Source of the DNA: Pseudomonadota bacterium
GTDB lineage: Bacteria > Myxococcota_A > UBA796 > SXON01
NCBI GenBank assembly: GCA_030684355.1
Contig: JAUXTN010000020.1
Coordinates: 1-64,000, forward strand
Direction of reading: 5' to 3'
Length of the DNA: 64,000 nucleotides
In this document: one piece after another, positions 27,399-36,398 of the stretch
Layout of the letters: every line of letters begins with the position of its first letter
How positions within the stretch are numbered: the first letter of the stretch is position 1
Notes under the pieces: model-generated
Told to the model about the DNA's origin: nothing
Database searches by the model: none
What the model saw: the letters and a program-made list of their open reading frames with translations, nothing else
Program-made: the position numbers and the translations under genes

Positions 27399-29651
27399 TC
27401 ATCCCTCCAGGGACATGGAGATGTCGATGCGGCGGCGCTCCTGGCCCCAGAGCTCGATCGGCCACCACGCCAGGAGGCAGATGCCCTGGAAGACCGGGGC
27501 GAGCCCACGGGGCGTGCGGCTCACCGTCTCGATTGGGTAGTGCCAGAGGTGCGCGGGGGTGTGGAAGGTGAGGATCACGCGGTAGCCGCGGTTCTCGTCG
27601 ACGAGGGCGATGCTCGTGACCTCGGGGTGGTCCCCCGCCTCGGTGAGCGGCGTGCGCTGGTCGGCGGCGGTCTCGAGGAAGACGCCGGGGCCGTGGGCAC
27701 CGTCGAGCCCCAGGTTGAGCTCCACCGCGAAGCGGCTGCGCACCGGCTCGTGGTAGCGATTGGCGATCTCGTAGCGCACGTCGATGATGGGGGAGTCCCC
27801 GGAGAACACGAAGCGCTTCTGGATACGCACCAGCCGCAGCGCGGCACCCTCGTTGACGTTCCCGTCGCGGGCGACCGTGATGTGGGTGTCGCCGCCCTCG
27901 ACCTCTTCGAGCTTCAGGAGCTGGTAGTCGGCGCCCACGAAGTCGCCGGCCTCGGGGAAGCGCCCCTTGCGCACGTTCTGGAGGGAGGCCTCGGGCCCGA
28001 GGAAGTGATCGAGGAAGCTCGCCCGGACGTGCCGGTCGTACTGGAGGCGCGCGGCCAGGCCCTGCTCCGCCACGTGGAGCAGCGGGAGGTCCGTGATGTC
28101 GGTGGCCTCCTCGGTGAGCTCCTCCTCTTCCTCCTCGATCTCGAGCAGCGCGGTGGGCTCGACCCCCACGACCTTCGGGAGGTTCTCCGAGCGCTTGATC
28201 TCGGCGTGCTCCGGCTCGTCGCGCCGGGTGCGCACGTTGAGCAGGTTGCCGGGGAGCGACCACGCGTCGAGCTCGACCAGCGCGCCGCCGCTCGACGGCG
28301 CCACGATGCCGCACAGGTGCGGGGTGCGGACGATGACCTCGGCCCGCCCGTCGCAGTCGTAGTCGACCTTCTCGGCGCGCGGCGAGAGCTCGTCGAGCGC
28401 GGTCGCGACGGTGTACTCGGCCCGGAGCAGGCTGGCCCACGCCTGGGCGCGCACGCCGGGATCCTGGGCGCCCACGTCCGTGCCGAGCACGTAGGCGGCG
28501 CCGTTCTGGCCCCGGTAGAGCGCGCGGCTGGCCTCTTCGAGGGCCTCGGTGCGCTCGTCGCCCTCGCGACGGTCATCCCGGACCGTGGCGCGGAGGCGCG
28601 CGACCTCCGCGGAGGTGCGGAGCATGCGCTTGTGGAGGCGGTTGATCTCGGGGTAGTGCCCCAGGAGCTGCTCCCACGCCGCGCCGCGCAGGAACGGGGC
28701 GGCGCGCTCGAGCGTCCAGTCGCGGCCGCGCCGGGCCTCGCTCATCACCTCGGCGAAGCCCGCGCCCCGCGGCCCCAGCGCCGCGATCGACACCGGCAGG
28801 CTCACGGAGGCCGGCGGATAGGCCCGATCGGTGGGGCGCATGCGGTCGATGACCGTGCCGAAGCTCACGAGCTTGAGCCAGTGCGCGTTGTCGGTGAGCG
28901 CGGCGAAGAAGCGGCCGACCCAGCCACGGCCGGTCGCTCCCCCGCGGCCGCCGCCGAAGCAGTGGGTCGCGGAGGTGTCGAGCGCGGCGCCGAAGCTCTC
29001 GCCGGGGAGCGCGAGGGTGACGCACCGGGCGCCGTCGCGCGCGCGGAGCGCGATGGCCTTCAAGATGCGGCCCGGCGTGGCCTCGGGGACGAGCCGGGCG
29101 AGGCGCGTGTCGGCGCAGAAGAGCGCCAGCGCGGTGCCTTCGCGCTCGGTGAGGTAGTAGCCGTCGGGCACGACCGGCGGGGAGAACTGGGACTCCTCCA
29201 GCACGGTGTACTGGAGCCCCAGGCGGCCGAGGATGCGCGCCGCGGAGGGATCCCACGCGGTGTACGGCAGCCACGCGCCGCGCACCTTGATGTCCCCCTG
29301 CGCACGCCACCAGCGCATCATCGTGGAGACCTGCCCCACGATGTCGCGCTCGGGGAGCGCCGGGAGCACGCCGCCGCCCCAGAGGCCGCCGAGGATCTCG
29401 ACGCGGCCGCTGTTCACGAGGCCGACGAGCCGCTCGAGCTGGTCGGGCGCGTGGAGCTCCATCCACTCGAGGAGCTGGCCGCTCCAGTGCATGGACGCCC
29501 GGATCGCCGGATATTCGTCCAGGGCGTCGAGCATCGGGAAATACGCCCGCTCGAACGCGCGGCGCAGGTCGTGACCGCTCGTTCCCGGCGGCTGGGTGTT
29601 GTGAAGCGCGAGGACAAGGCCGATGGATTGCACGGCGGGATGGTACCGCAT
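27399..29651 (-). CDS. GH57 amylase/glucanotransferase homologue, catalytic residues lost
   Basis: 750 residues with GH57 catalytic, DUF1925-like and DUF1926-like domains in the order seen in 4-alpha-glucanotransferases. The family motifs are changed: HNHQP reads HNTQP (17-21), the nucleophile motif WLTERVWEP reads WLPYTAWDP so Glu is Y130, and HDDGEKFG reads ALPGESFG so the acid/base Asp is P216. The glucan-binding regions stay recognisable. It heads the glycogen operon, upstream of the branching enzyme. It is probably a glucan-binding pseudoenzyme or has new chemistry. ATG at 29651; no nearby -10 seen. Confidence 0.85.
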   Translation of the reverse strand: MRYHPAVQSIGLVLALHNTQPPGTSGHDLRRAFERAYFPMLDALDEYPAIRASMHWSGQLLEWMELHAPDQLERLVGLVNSGRVEILGGLWGGGVLPALPERDIVGQVSTMMRWWRAQGDIKVRGAWLPYTAWDPSAARILGRLGLQYTVLEESQFSPPVVPDGYYLTEREGTALALFCADTRLARLVPEATPGRILKAIALRARDGARCVTLALPGESFGAALDTSATHCFGGGRGGATGRGWVGRFFAALTDNAHWLKLVSFGTVIDRMRPTDRAYPPASVSLPVSIAALGPRGAGFAEVMSEARRGRDWTLERAAPFLRGAAWEQLLGHYPEINRLHKRMLRTSAEVARLRATVRDDRREGDERTEALEEASRALYRGQNGAAYVLGTDVGAQDPGVRAQAWASLLRAEYTVATALDELSPRAEKVDYDCDGRAEVIVRTPHLCGIVAPSSGGALVELDAWSLPGNLLNVRTRRDEPEHAEIKRSENLPKVVGVEPTALLEIEEEEEELTEEATDITDLPLLHVAEQGLAARLQYDRHVRASFLDHFLGPEASLQNVRKGRFPEAGDFVGADYQLLKLEEVEGGDTHITVARDGNVNEGAALRLVRIQKRFVFSGDSPIIDVRYEIANRYHEPVRSRFAVELNLGLDGAHGPGVFLETAADQRTPLTEAGDHPEVTSIALVDENRGYRVILTFHTPAHLWHYPIETVSRTPRGLAPVFQGICLLAWWPIELWGQERRRIDISMSLEG

Positions 29652-29744
29652 GGCGGGCTCGCGGTGGGCCGGGCGGCGCGGAGGGGCCTCCGTCCGCCGA
29701 TCCGCGAACGGGTCGCGTTACCCTCTCCCCGCGGAGGGCTCTCG

Positions 29745-30338
29745 ATGCGCGTCTTGCTGCTCGCCCTCCCGCTCGCGGGCTGCACCTGGATCGACGAGGC
29801 CACGCTCGACGAGCGCCTCGGCCAGGACGACACCGCCGCCAGCGTGTGCCGCTCCCCCCTCGCCGAGGCCCTGCCCGAGGAGACCGCCGCGCTCATGGCG
29901 ACCGCGGACTCGAGCCTCGTCGAGGCGACCTCCCAGGATCTCGGCATCGCCTCGCCGATCGGGTGCACGGACGTCGTCACCGGCGCGCTCGTCTTCGGCC
30001 CCGCCTCCGGCTGGAACGGCGACAACGACTCGGACGGCTACGCCTTCGCCGTCCCCGCGCCCACGCGGCTCCACCTCACCGCGACCTGGCCCGACTCGAG
30101 CGCCGACCTCGACTTCGGCGTGTGGTCGCTCGACGACGACGGGACCGCCCGCGTCGACCTCTTCAGCACGAACGGCGAGTCGAACTGCATCGGCGCGACC
30201 GACCCCGAAGACTGCACGTCGGCCATCCCGTTGGGCCCGAGCGAGGCCGAAGATCGGCCCTACCTGCTGGTCGCGCTCGGCTACGTCGGCGAGGGCGAGA
30301 TGCCGTACGAGGTGGCGTTGGAGTGGGTGGCGCCCTGA
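29745..30338 (+). CDS. Small secreted lipoprotein of unknown function
   Basis: 197 residues. The signal peptide ends in LPLAGC. The mature part is acidic, with a jelly-roll/PPC-like look (FAVPAPTRLHLTATW, DLDFGVWSLDDDG), similar to short carbohydrate- or surface-binding domains. GGAGGG lies 7 bases before the ATG at 29745. It is divergent from the glycogen operon and precedes the cobalamin riboswitch, but no link to either is evident. Confidence 0.7.
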   Translation: MRVLLLALPLAGCTWIDEATLDERLGQDDTAASVCRSPLAEALPEETAALMATADSSLVEATSQDLGIASPIGCTDVVTGALVFGPASGWNGDNDSDGYAFAVPAPTRLHLTATWPDSSADLDFGVWSLDDDGTARVDLFSTNGESNCIGATDPEDCTSAIPLGPSEAEDRPYLLVALGYVGEGEMPYEVALEWVAP

Positions 30339-30435
30339 AGCGGACGCGCCGAAGTTTTGCTCAGCCCACGTTCGACGACGCGAACCCGCCCGTTCACGCA
30401 GGCGTCCACCCCCCTGCCCGATTGACGCCGCGCGA

Positions 30436-30660
30436 CGCCCAAGGTACCTCTGCGGTCTGCCTTGCGGATGTAGGGAAGGGCCGGTGAAAATCCGGCCGCG
30501 GGCCCGCCACCGTGAGAGGTCATGCTCCGTCGAGTGAACCACTGAGCCTACCGGGAGACCGGGCAACTCGGGAAGGAGACGGAGACAAAGGCCTCGAGCC
30601 GGGAAACCTGGCCGTGAGGTGGACGCAACGAATCCCCGGTGTCGGGAGACGCGTCCACCA
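30436..30660 (+). ncRNA. Cobalamin riboswitch
   Basis: The conserved core reads GGGAAGGGCCGGTGAAAATC then CCGGC and GCCACCGTGAG (30472-30517), close to the AdoCbl/Cbl aptamer consensus; the 3' B12-box half GAGCCGGGAAACCTGGCC is at 30596-30613. Just downstream a hairpin pairs 30619-30626 with 30651-30658, and its loop holds CGGTG (30637-30641), which can pair with CACCG at 30508-30512 - possibly the regulatory kissing loop. It should repress the downstream cbi/cob operon when cobalamin is abundant. Boundaries are approximate. Confidence 0.9.
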
Positions 30661-30718
30661 CTCCGCCGTTTTGCGTCCCGTAGTCCGGCCCGTGGTGCAC
30701 GTCTGTCTTCCGCTGTCC

Positions 30719-30737
30719 GGGGACCCCGAGGGTCCCC
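30719..30737 (+). promoter_or_regulatory. Hairpin abutting the cbiD start codon
   Basis: GGGGACC (30719-30725) pairs with GGTCCCC (30731-30737) around loop CCGAG; the TTG start is the next base. The only Shine-Dalgarno-like bases (GAGGG, 30728-30732) lie in the loop and 3' stem, so this hairpin could control translation initiation of the whole operon. Confidence 0.55.
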
Positions 30738-31958
30738 TTGGAACGCGCCCGCCTCGACCGTGATCGTCCCCCCGATCGCCCTCAACGAACCGGCTTTACG
30801 ACCGGCGCGAACGCCTGTGCCGCCGCCTGCGCGGCGACGCGCCTGCTCGTGTACGGGCACCTCGACGGCTGGACGGGCCCCCTCCCCGGGCTGACCGCGG
30901 ATCGCTACGACACCGTCGTCGGCGCGATCTCCGTGACCCTGCCGAACGGCGACGGCGTTCGCTTCGCGGTCCGCACGGCGCGCCTCGACGCGGCCCACCC
31001 CGAGGGCCCGCGGGCCTACGCCTCCGTCATCAAGGACGGCGGGGACGACCCCGACTGCACCCACCGCGCCGAGCTCTGGGCGGAGGTGACCCTCACCGAC
31101 ACGCCCGGCGTCACGCTCCTGCGCGGGGCGGGCGTCGGCGTCGTGACCCGCCCGGGGCTCGGCATCGTCGTGGGCGATCCCTCGATCACCACCCCGCCGC
31201 GCGAGAACATCCAGGCCGAAGTGGCGACGCTGCTCCCGCCGGGCCGCGGCGCCCGCATCACGCTCGGCATCGTGGACGGCGAGCGCCTCGCGCTCAAGAC
31301 GCTCAACGCGCGGCTCGGCATCGTCGGCGGGCTCTCGATCCTCGGCACCACCGGCATCGTCCACCCCTACTCGACCGCCGCCTTCCGGGCCTCGGTGGTG
31401 CAGGCCATCGACGTCGCCGTCGCGGGCGGCCTCGACGAGGTGGTCGTCACCACGGGGGGCCGCTCCGAGCGCTTCGCCCAGACGTTGCGGCGGGACCTCC
31501 CCGACATGGCCTTCGTCCAGATGGGCGACTTCGTCGGCTACGCGCTGGAGCACGCTGCCCGCCACGGCCTGCGCGCCGCCACGGTCTGCGGCATGATCGG
31601 CAAGATCGCCAAGATGGCGGACGGGCGCATGATGACGCACGCCGCCGGCTCCGAGGTGGACCCCGCGCTGCTCGCCGACATCGCGCGCGCCGCGGGTGCC
31701 GACGACGCCCTCGTCGCCACCATCGCCACGGCCAACACCGGCCGCCACGTGCAGGAGCTCGTCCAGGCCGCGGGCCTCCCCGGCTTCTTCGACGCCCTCT
31801 GCGAGCGCGCCGCCGTGATGCTCGGGGCCCACCTCGCCGGCCGCCACCCGACGGTCCCGACCCTCGCCGTGTGGCTCACCGACTTCGACGGTGCCTTGCT
31901 CGGCTCGTTTCCCTCCATCGCGACCGTGCCCGTGCACGGAGAGGCCCCCCATGTCTGA
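30738..31958 (+). CDS. cbiD: Cobalt-precorrin-5B C1-methyltransferase
   Basis: 406 residues. The N-terminal RTGFTTGANACAAACAA is the CbiD hallmark. CbiD methylates C1 of cobalt-precorrin-5B using AdoMet, in the early-cobalt ('anaerobic') corrin route. It is the first gene after the riboswitch. No ATG or GTG precedes the conserved start, so I use TTG at 30738. Overlaps cbiC by 8 bases. Confidence 0.93.
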   Translation: MERARLDRDRPPDRPQRTGFTTGANACAAACAATRLLVYGHLDGWTGPLPGLTADRYDTVVGAISVTLPNGDGVRFAVRTARLDAAHPEGPRAYASVIKDGGDDPDCTHRAELWAEVTLTDTPGVTLLRGAGVGVVTRPGLGIVVGDPSITTPPRENIQAEVATLLPPGRGARITLGIVDGERLALKTLNARLGIVGGLSILGTTGIVHPYSTAAFRASVVQAIDVAVAGGLDEVVVTTGGRSERFAQTLRRDLPDMAFVQMGDFVGYALEHAARHGLRAATVCGMIGKIAKMADGRMMTHAAGSEVDPALLADIARAAGADDALVATIATANTGRHVQELVQAAGLPGFFDALCERAAVMLGAHLAGRHPTVPTLAVWLTDFDGALLGSFPSIATVPVHGEAPHV

Positions 31959-32616
31959 CGCCCCCGCTGACGACCTCCGCCAGATGACCGCGCTCGGCCG
32001 CGCCATCGAGGACGACTCCTTCGCGATCGTCGACCGCGAGGCCGGCCCCCACGACCACTCCCGCGAGGAGTGGGAGGTCGTCCGCCGCGTCATCCACGCC
32101 ACCGCCGACTTCGAGTTCAAGTGGACCACCCGCTTCGGTAACGACGCGATCCGGTCGGGGGCGGCGGCGATCCGCCGCGGCGCGCCCTTGGTCGTCGACG
32201 TGAAGATGATCTCCGTCGGCCTCAACGAGGCCCGGCTCCGACACTTCGGCGTCGACAGCCACTGCTTCGTCTCCGACGACGACGTGATCGCCGATGCCCG
32301 GCGCGACGCGACGACGCGCGCGGTCACCGCGGTCCGCAAGGCCCACGCCCAGGGCCTCCTCCACGGCGGCCTCTACGCCATCGGCAACGCGCCCACCGCG
32401 CTCCTCGAGATCGTGCGGCTCCACCGCGAAGAGGGGGTGCTCCCGGCGCTGGTCGTCGGCATGCCGGTCGGCTTCGTGAACGCGTCGGAGTCGAAGGAAG
32501 AGGTCATGGGGACGGCGATCCCCTACATCGTGACGCGCGGGCGCAAGGGGGGCTCGACGATCACGGTCGCGGCGCTCCACGCGCTGCTCTCGGTCGCGGG
32601 GGGAGACCTCCGATGA
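31951..32616 (+). CDS. cbiC: Cobalt-precorrin-8 methylmutase
   Basis: 221 residues, normal length. FKWTTRFGNDAIRSG, VVDVKMISVG and the C-terminal GMPVGFVNASESKE region identify the CbiC/CobH family, which shifts the C11 methyl to C12 to give cobyrinate. ATG at 31951 inside the end of cbiD; overlaps the next gene by 4 bases. Confidence 0.95.
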   Translation: MSDAPADDLRQMTALGRAIEDDSFAIVDREAGPHDHSREEWEVVRRVIHATADFEFKWTTRFGNDAIRSGAAAIRRGAPLVVDVKMISVGLNEARLRHFGVDSHCFVSDDDVIADARRDATTRAVTAVRKAHAQGLLHGGLYAIGNAPTALLEIVRLHREEGVLPALVVGMPVGFVNASESKEEVMGTAIPYIVTRGRKGGSTITVAALHALLSVAGGDLR

Positions 32617-33872
32617 GGTCCGGAGACACCGCCGCCGCGATCACCGTCGTCGGCATCGGCATGAACGGCGAGCTCTCGCCCGCGGCGCAGGCCGCCGTCG
32701 CCACCGCCGCCCTGCTCGCAGGGGGGACGCGGCAGCTCGCGCTGTTCCCGGGTGGGGACGCCGCGCGCTTCGACTTCACCGGCCGCATGAAGGAGCTTCG
32801 CCCGCTGCTGGAGCGCACCCTCGCGGCCGGCCGCGCCTGCGTCGTCCTCGCCTCCGGCGATCCCCTGTTCTTCGGCATCGGGAGCTTCCTCGCCCGGCAC
32901 TTCCGCCCGCCCGACATCCGCTTCGTCCCCTCCCCCACGGCCGTCACCGAGGCGTTCGCCCGCGTCGGGTTGGCCTGGGAGGACGCCGAGATCCTCTCCG
33001 TGCACGGCCGGCCCATGGCGGATGTCGCCGCCGCGCTCGACCGCGCCGGCAAGGTCGCGCTCCTCACCGACGAGACGAACACCCCCGCTGCGATCGGGGC
33101 CGTGCTCGGCGACCGCGACGGCACCGCCTGGGTCTGCGAGCGGCTCGGCGCCGACGACGAACGGGTGCGGGAGCTCCCCCTCCGCGATCTCGCTGGGATC
33201 GAGGCCGATCCCCTCAACGTCGTGATCCTCGTCGGTCCCCGGCGCCCCCGCGCCACCATCCCCCACACCCCCGACGACGCCTTCGAGAAGAAGATGCCGA
33301 GGAAGGGCCTCATCACGAAGCGCGAGGTGCGGACGCTCTCGCTCGCGGCCCTCGGCGTCACGCGCGGGGACGTGTGCTGGGACATCGGCGCCGGCTCCGG
33401 CGCGGTCGCGATCGAGATGGCGCTCCTCGGCGCCGCGCGGGTGTGCGCGATCGAGAAGAACGCCGACGGCTGCGAGATCGTGCGTCAGAACGTCGCGAGC
33501 TTCGCGACGCCCCAGGTCGAGGTGGTCCACGCCAAGGCCCCCGACGGCCTCGCCGCGCTCCCGGACCCCGACCGCGTCTTCGTCGGCGGCAGCGGCGGCA
33601 ACATGGGGGACCTCGTCGCGCTGCTGCTCGCGCGGCTGCGGCCGGGCGGCCGCCTCGTCGTGAACGTCGCGACCATCGAGAACCTCGGCGAGTGCGTCGC
33701 GGCCTTGAAGATCGCGGGCGCGCCGTGGGAGCTCACCCAGGTCGCCATCGCGCGCTCCGCCCCGATCCTCGACCTCACCCGCCTCGAGGCGCTGAACCCG
33801 ATCTGGATCGTCTCGGCCTCGGCACCCGCTCCGGGGTCCGCCGCGGCCCCCTCCCCCACGGAGCCCGCATGA
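32613..33872 (+). CDS. cbiET: Bifunctional cobalt-precorrin-6B methyltransferase/decarboxylase CbiET
   Basis: 419 residues joining CbiE (~1-210, tetrapyrrole methylase fold with VVGIGMNGELSPAA and LASGDPLFFGIGS) and CbiT (~225-400, class I methyltransferase with CWDIGAGSGAVAIE). Together they methylate C5 and C15 and decarboxylate the C12 acetate. The E-T fusion corresponds to CobL of the aerobic route and is common. Start ATG overlaps cbiC; stop overlaps cbiL as ATGA. Confidence 0.94.
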   Translation: MRSGDTAAAITVVGIGMNGELSPAAQAAVATAALLAGGTRQLALFPGGDAARFDFTGRMKELRPLLERTLAAGRACVVLASGDPLFFGIGSFLARHFRPPDIRFVPSPTAVTEAFARVGLAWEDAEILSVHGRPMADVAAALDRAGKVALLTDETNTPAAIGAVLGDRDGTAWVCERLGADDERVRELPLRDLAGIEADPLNVVILVGPRRPRATIPHTPDDAFEKKMPRKGLITKREVRTLSLAALGVTRGDVCWDIGAGSGAVAIEMALLGAARVCAIEKNADGCEIVRQNVASFATPQVEVVHAKAPDGLAALPDPDRVFVGGSGGNMGDLVALLLARLRPGGRLVVNVATIENLGECVAALKIAGAPWELTQVAIARSAPILDLTRLEALNPIWIVSASAPAPGSAAAPSPTEPA

Positions 33873-34669
33873 CCGGCAAGCTCTACGGCGTCGGCGTCGG
33901 CCCCGGCGCGCCCGACCTCCTCACCCTCCGCGCGCACCGCATCCTCACGACCGTGCCCGTCGTGGTGCACCCCGCGTGCAAGCCCGGCGCGTCGTCCTAC
34001 GCGTGGCGCATCGTCCGCGACGTGGTCCCCGCGACCGCGCGCGTCCTCGGCCAGACCTTCCCGATGTCGCGCGACTGGGCGGCGCTGGTGCCCGTGTGGC
34101 GCGAGAACGCCCGCGAGATCGCCGCCGAGCTGCGCGCCGGTCACGACGTCGCCTTCGTCACCGAGGGCGATCCCATGCTGTTCTCGACGTTCCTCCACAT
34201 CCGGGAGCTGCTCCTCGCGGAGTGCCCGGAGGCGGAGGTGGAGATCGTGCCCGGCCTGCCCGCGCTGTCCGGCGCCGCCGCGCTCACCGGCATCCCGCTC
34301 GGCCAGGGCGACCAGCGCATCGCCGTCGTCCCGGCCACCTGGCACGAGGACAAGCTCCGCGACGTGCTCCACGAGTGGGACGTCGTCGTGCTGATGAAGG
34401 TCGCGCGGGTGCTCCCCAAGGTCATCGACGCGCTGATCGAGACCGGCCGCCTCCCGCACGCCGCGCTCGTGAGCCGCGGCACCGCCGAGCAGCAGATCGT
34501 CACGCGGGACCTGGAAAGGTTCCGGGACCGCCGCCTCAACTACCTCACGCTCGTCCTCGTCGGCCGGCCCCTCGGTTTTGTCGAGGACCTGCTCTCGAAC
34601 GGCGGCGACGACGCCTCCCCACTCGACCCCGAAGAAGCCGCCCCCGAAGACGGCCAGGAGTCCGCATGA
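33869..34669 (+). CDS. cbiL: Cobalt-factor II / precorrin-2 C20-methyltransferase
   Basis: 266 residues. KLYGVGVGPGAPDLLTLRA and FVTEGDPMLFSTF are typical of the C20 methylase CbiL/CobI. It makes (cobalt-)factor III. The C-terminal ~20 residues form an acidic tail (DPEEAAPEDGQE) not seen in standard enzymes. Coupled on both sides by overlaps. Confidence 0.94.
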   Translation: MTGKLYGVGVGPGAPDLLTLRAHRILTTVPVVVHPACKPGASSYAWRIVRDVVPATARVLGQTFPMSRDWAALVPVWRENAREIAAELRAGHDVAFVTEGDPMLFSTFLHIRELLLAECPEAEVEIVPGLPALSGAAALTGIPLGQGDQRIAVVPATWHEDKLRDVLHEWDVVVLMKVARVLPKVIDALIETGRLPHAALVSRGTAEQQIVTRDLERFRDRRLNYLTLVLVGRPLGFVEDLLSNGGDDASPLDPEEAAPEDGQESA

Positions 34670-35532
34670 CCCTCCCTCCCCCGATGGAGGCCGGCAAGGT
34701 CTACCTGATCGGCGCCGGCCCGGGCGATCCCGAGCTCCTCACCCTCAAGGCGCGCCGCCTCATCGACGCCGCCGACTACGTGCTCTACACGGGCTCGCTC
34801 GTCCCCGACGTGCACTTCGTCGGCATCCGCGGCGAGGTCGAGGACAGCAAGGGCCTCACGCTCGACGACATGGTCGGGCGGATGGTCGAACGGGCGCGGC
34901 AGGGCCAGCGCATCGCGCGGGTCCACACCGGCGACCCCGCCGTGTACGGCGCCACCCACGAGCAGATCGCGCGCCTCGAGGCCGCGGGGGTGCCCTGGGA
35001 GGTCGTCCCCGGCGTCACCTCCGCGCTCGCGGCCGCGGCCGTGCTCGGCGCCGAGCTGACCATCCCCGAGATGACGCAGACGATCGTGCTCTCGCGCACC
35101 GCGGGCCGCACGCCGATGCCGCCGGGCGAGGATCTCCAGGATCTCGCGCGCCTCGGCAACGCGACGCTCTGCCTCTACCTCTCCGCCACCCTCGTGGAGA
35201 AGGTGGCCCGGGAGCTCATCGCCGGTGGGCGGCCCGCGAGCACACCCGTCGCGGTGGTCCAGCACGCCACGCTCCCGACGCAGCGGATCCTCCGTGGCAC
35301 CCTCGCCACCATCGCGAGCGAGGTGCGCACGGCACGGGTGCGCGACCAGGCCATGGTCCTCGTCGGCCCCGCGCTCGACCCGGAGCTGCGCCACCACGTC
35401 GGCCAGCACGAGTCGCGCCTCTACGCCGCCGACTTCTCCCACCGCTTCCGTCGCGCGGAACGCGGCGGCGGTTCCGACGATCCCGCGGGTCCCGACATCG
35501 ACGCCACCCTCCCCCCCTCGGAGCCCACATGA
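34666..35532 (+). CDS. cbiF: Cobalt-precorrin-4 C11-methyltransferase
   Basis: 288 residues. VYLIGAGPGDPELLTLKA, YTGSLVPD and RVHTGDPAVYGA identify CbiF/CobM. It methylates C11. The last ~30 residues are a Gly/Asp/Pro-rich extension beyond the family norm. ATG at 34666 overlaps the cbiL stop; its own stop overlaps cbiH. Confidence 0.94.
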   Translation: MTLPPPMEAGKVYLIGAGPGDPELLTLKARRLIDAADYVLYTGSLVPDVHFVGIRGEVEDSKGLTLDDMVGRMVERARQGQRIARVHTGDPAVYGATHEQIARLEAAGVPWEVVPGVTSALAAAAVLGAELTIPEMTQTIVLSRTAGRTPMPPGEDLQDLARLGNATLCLYLSATLVEKVARELIAGGRPASTPVAVVQHATLPTQRILRGTLATIASEVRTARVRDQAMVLVGPALDPELRHHVGQHESRLYAADFSHRFRRAERGGGSDDPAGPDIDATLPPSEPT

Positions 35533-36398
35533 AGGGCAAGCTCCTCCTCATCGGGTTCGGCCCCGGCGCCGACGCCCACCTCACCTTCCGCGCGCGCGAC
35601 GCCATCGCCGAGGCGCAGGTGGTCATCGGGTACAGCACCTACATCAAGCTCATCGAGGACCTCCTCGAGGGCAAGGAGGTCCACCGCAAGGGCATGAGCG
35701 AGGAGCTCGACCGCGTGCACCTCGCCTACGATCTCGCCCGCGCCGGCAAGATCGTGGCGCTGGTCTCCTCGGGGGACGCCGGCGTCTACGGCATGGCCGG
35801 CCCCACGATGGAGGTCCTGGCCGAGCGCGGCTGGCTCGGCGACGAGGACCCCGAGGTGAGCGTCGAGGTCGTGCCCGGCGTCACCGCGGTCAACGGCGTG
35901 GCGTCGCTGGTCGGGGCGCCGTTGACCCACGATTTCTGCACGATCTCGCTGTCGGACTTGTTGACCCCCTGGCCCGTCATCGAGCGCCGGGTCGAGGCCG
36001 CGGGCGCCGGCGACTTCGTGGTCGCGCTCTACAACCCGCAGTCGAAGCGGCGCGACTGGCAGCTCACGGCCACCCGCGACATCCTACTGAAGCACCGCGC
36101 CCCCGAGACGCCCGTGGCGATCGTGAAGAGCGCCTACCGGGATCGCCAGCACGTCGTGCTCACGACGCTCGCGGAGATGTGCAGCCACGAGGTCGGCATG
36201 CTCACGACGATCCTCGTCGGGAACACGAACACCTACGTGGCCGCCGGCAAGATGATCACGCCGCGCGGGTACGCGAACAAGTACGACGTGCTCACGACGG
36301 CGATCAAGGCCGGGCAGAAGCCGCTGCGCTCGCTCGTGCTCGACGACGAGGGCCGCCCCGTCGGCGATGCGCCTGCGGTCGCCCGGGGGGCGCCGTGA
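35529..36398 (+). CDS. cbiH: Cobalt-precorrin-3 C17-methyltransferase
   Basis: 289 residues. GKLLLIGFGPGADAHLTFRA, VIGYSTYI and LVSSGDAGVYGMAG are diagnostic for CbiH/CobJ, which methylates C17 with ring contraction. The enzyme lacks the [4Fe-4S] extension found in CbiH60 proteins. It sits directly before cbiG, its usual partner in the cobalt-containing pathway. Confidence 0.94.
   Translation: MKGKLLLIGFGPGADAHLTFRARDAIAEAQVVIGYSTYIKLIEDLLEGKEVHRKGMSEELDRVHLAYDLARAGKIVALVSSGDAGVYGMAGPTMEVLAERGWLGDEDPEVSVEVVPGVTAVNGVASLVGAPLTHDFCTISLSDLLTPWPVIERRVEAAGAGDFVVALYNPQSKRRDWQLTATRDILLKHRAPETPVAIVKSAYRDRQHVVLTTLAEMCSHEVGMLTTILVGNTNTYVAAGKMITPRGYANKYDVLTTAIKAGQKPLRSLVLDDEGRPVGDAPAVARGAP

Noticed and set aside
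27189..30338. Very long plus-strand open frame opposite the glycogen genes
   Set aside because: It mirrors the minus-strand GH57 genes; its His/Asp/Val/Arg-rich sequence is a GC-bias artefact. Only its last ~197 codons, with a signal peptide and ribosome site, are a real gene.
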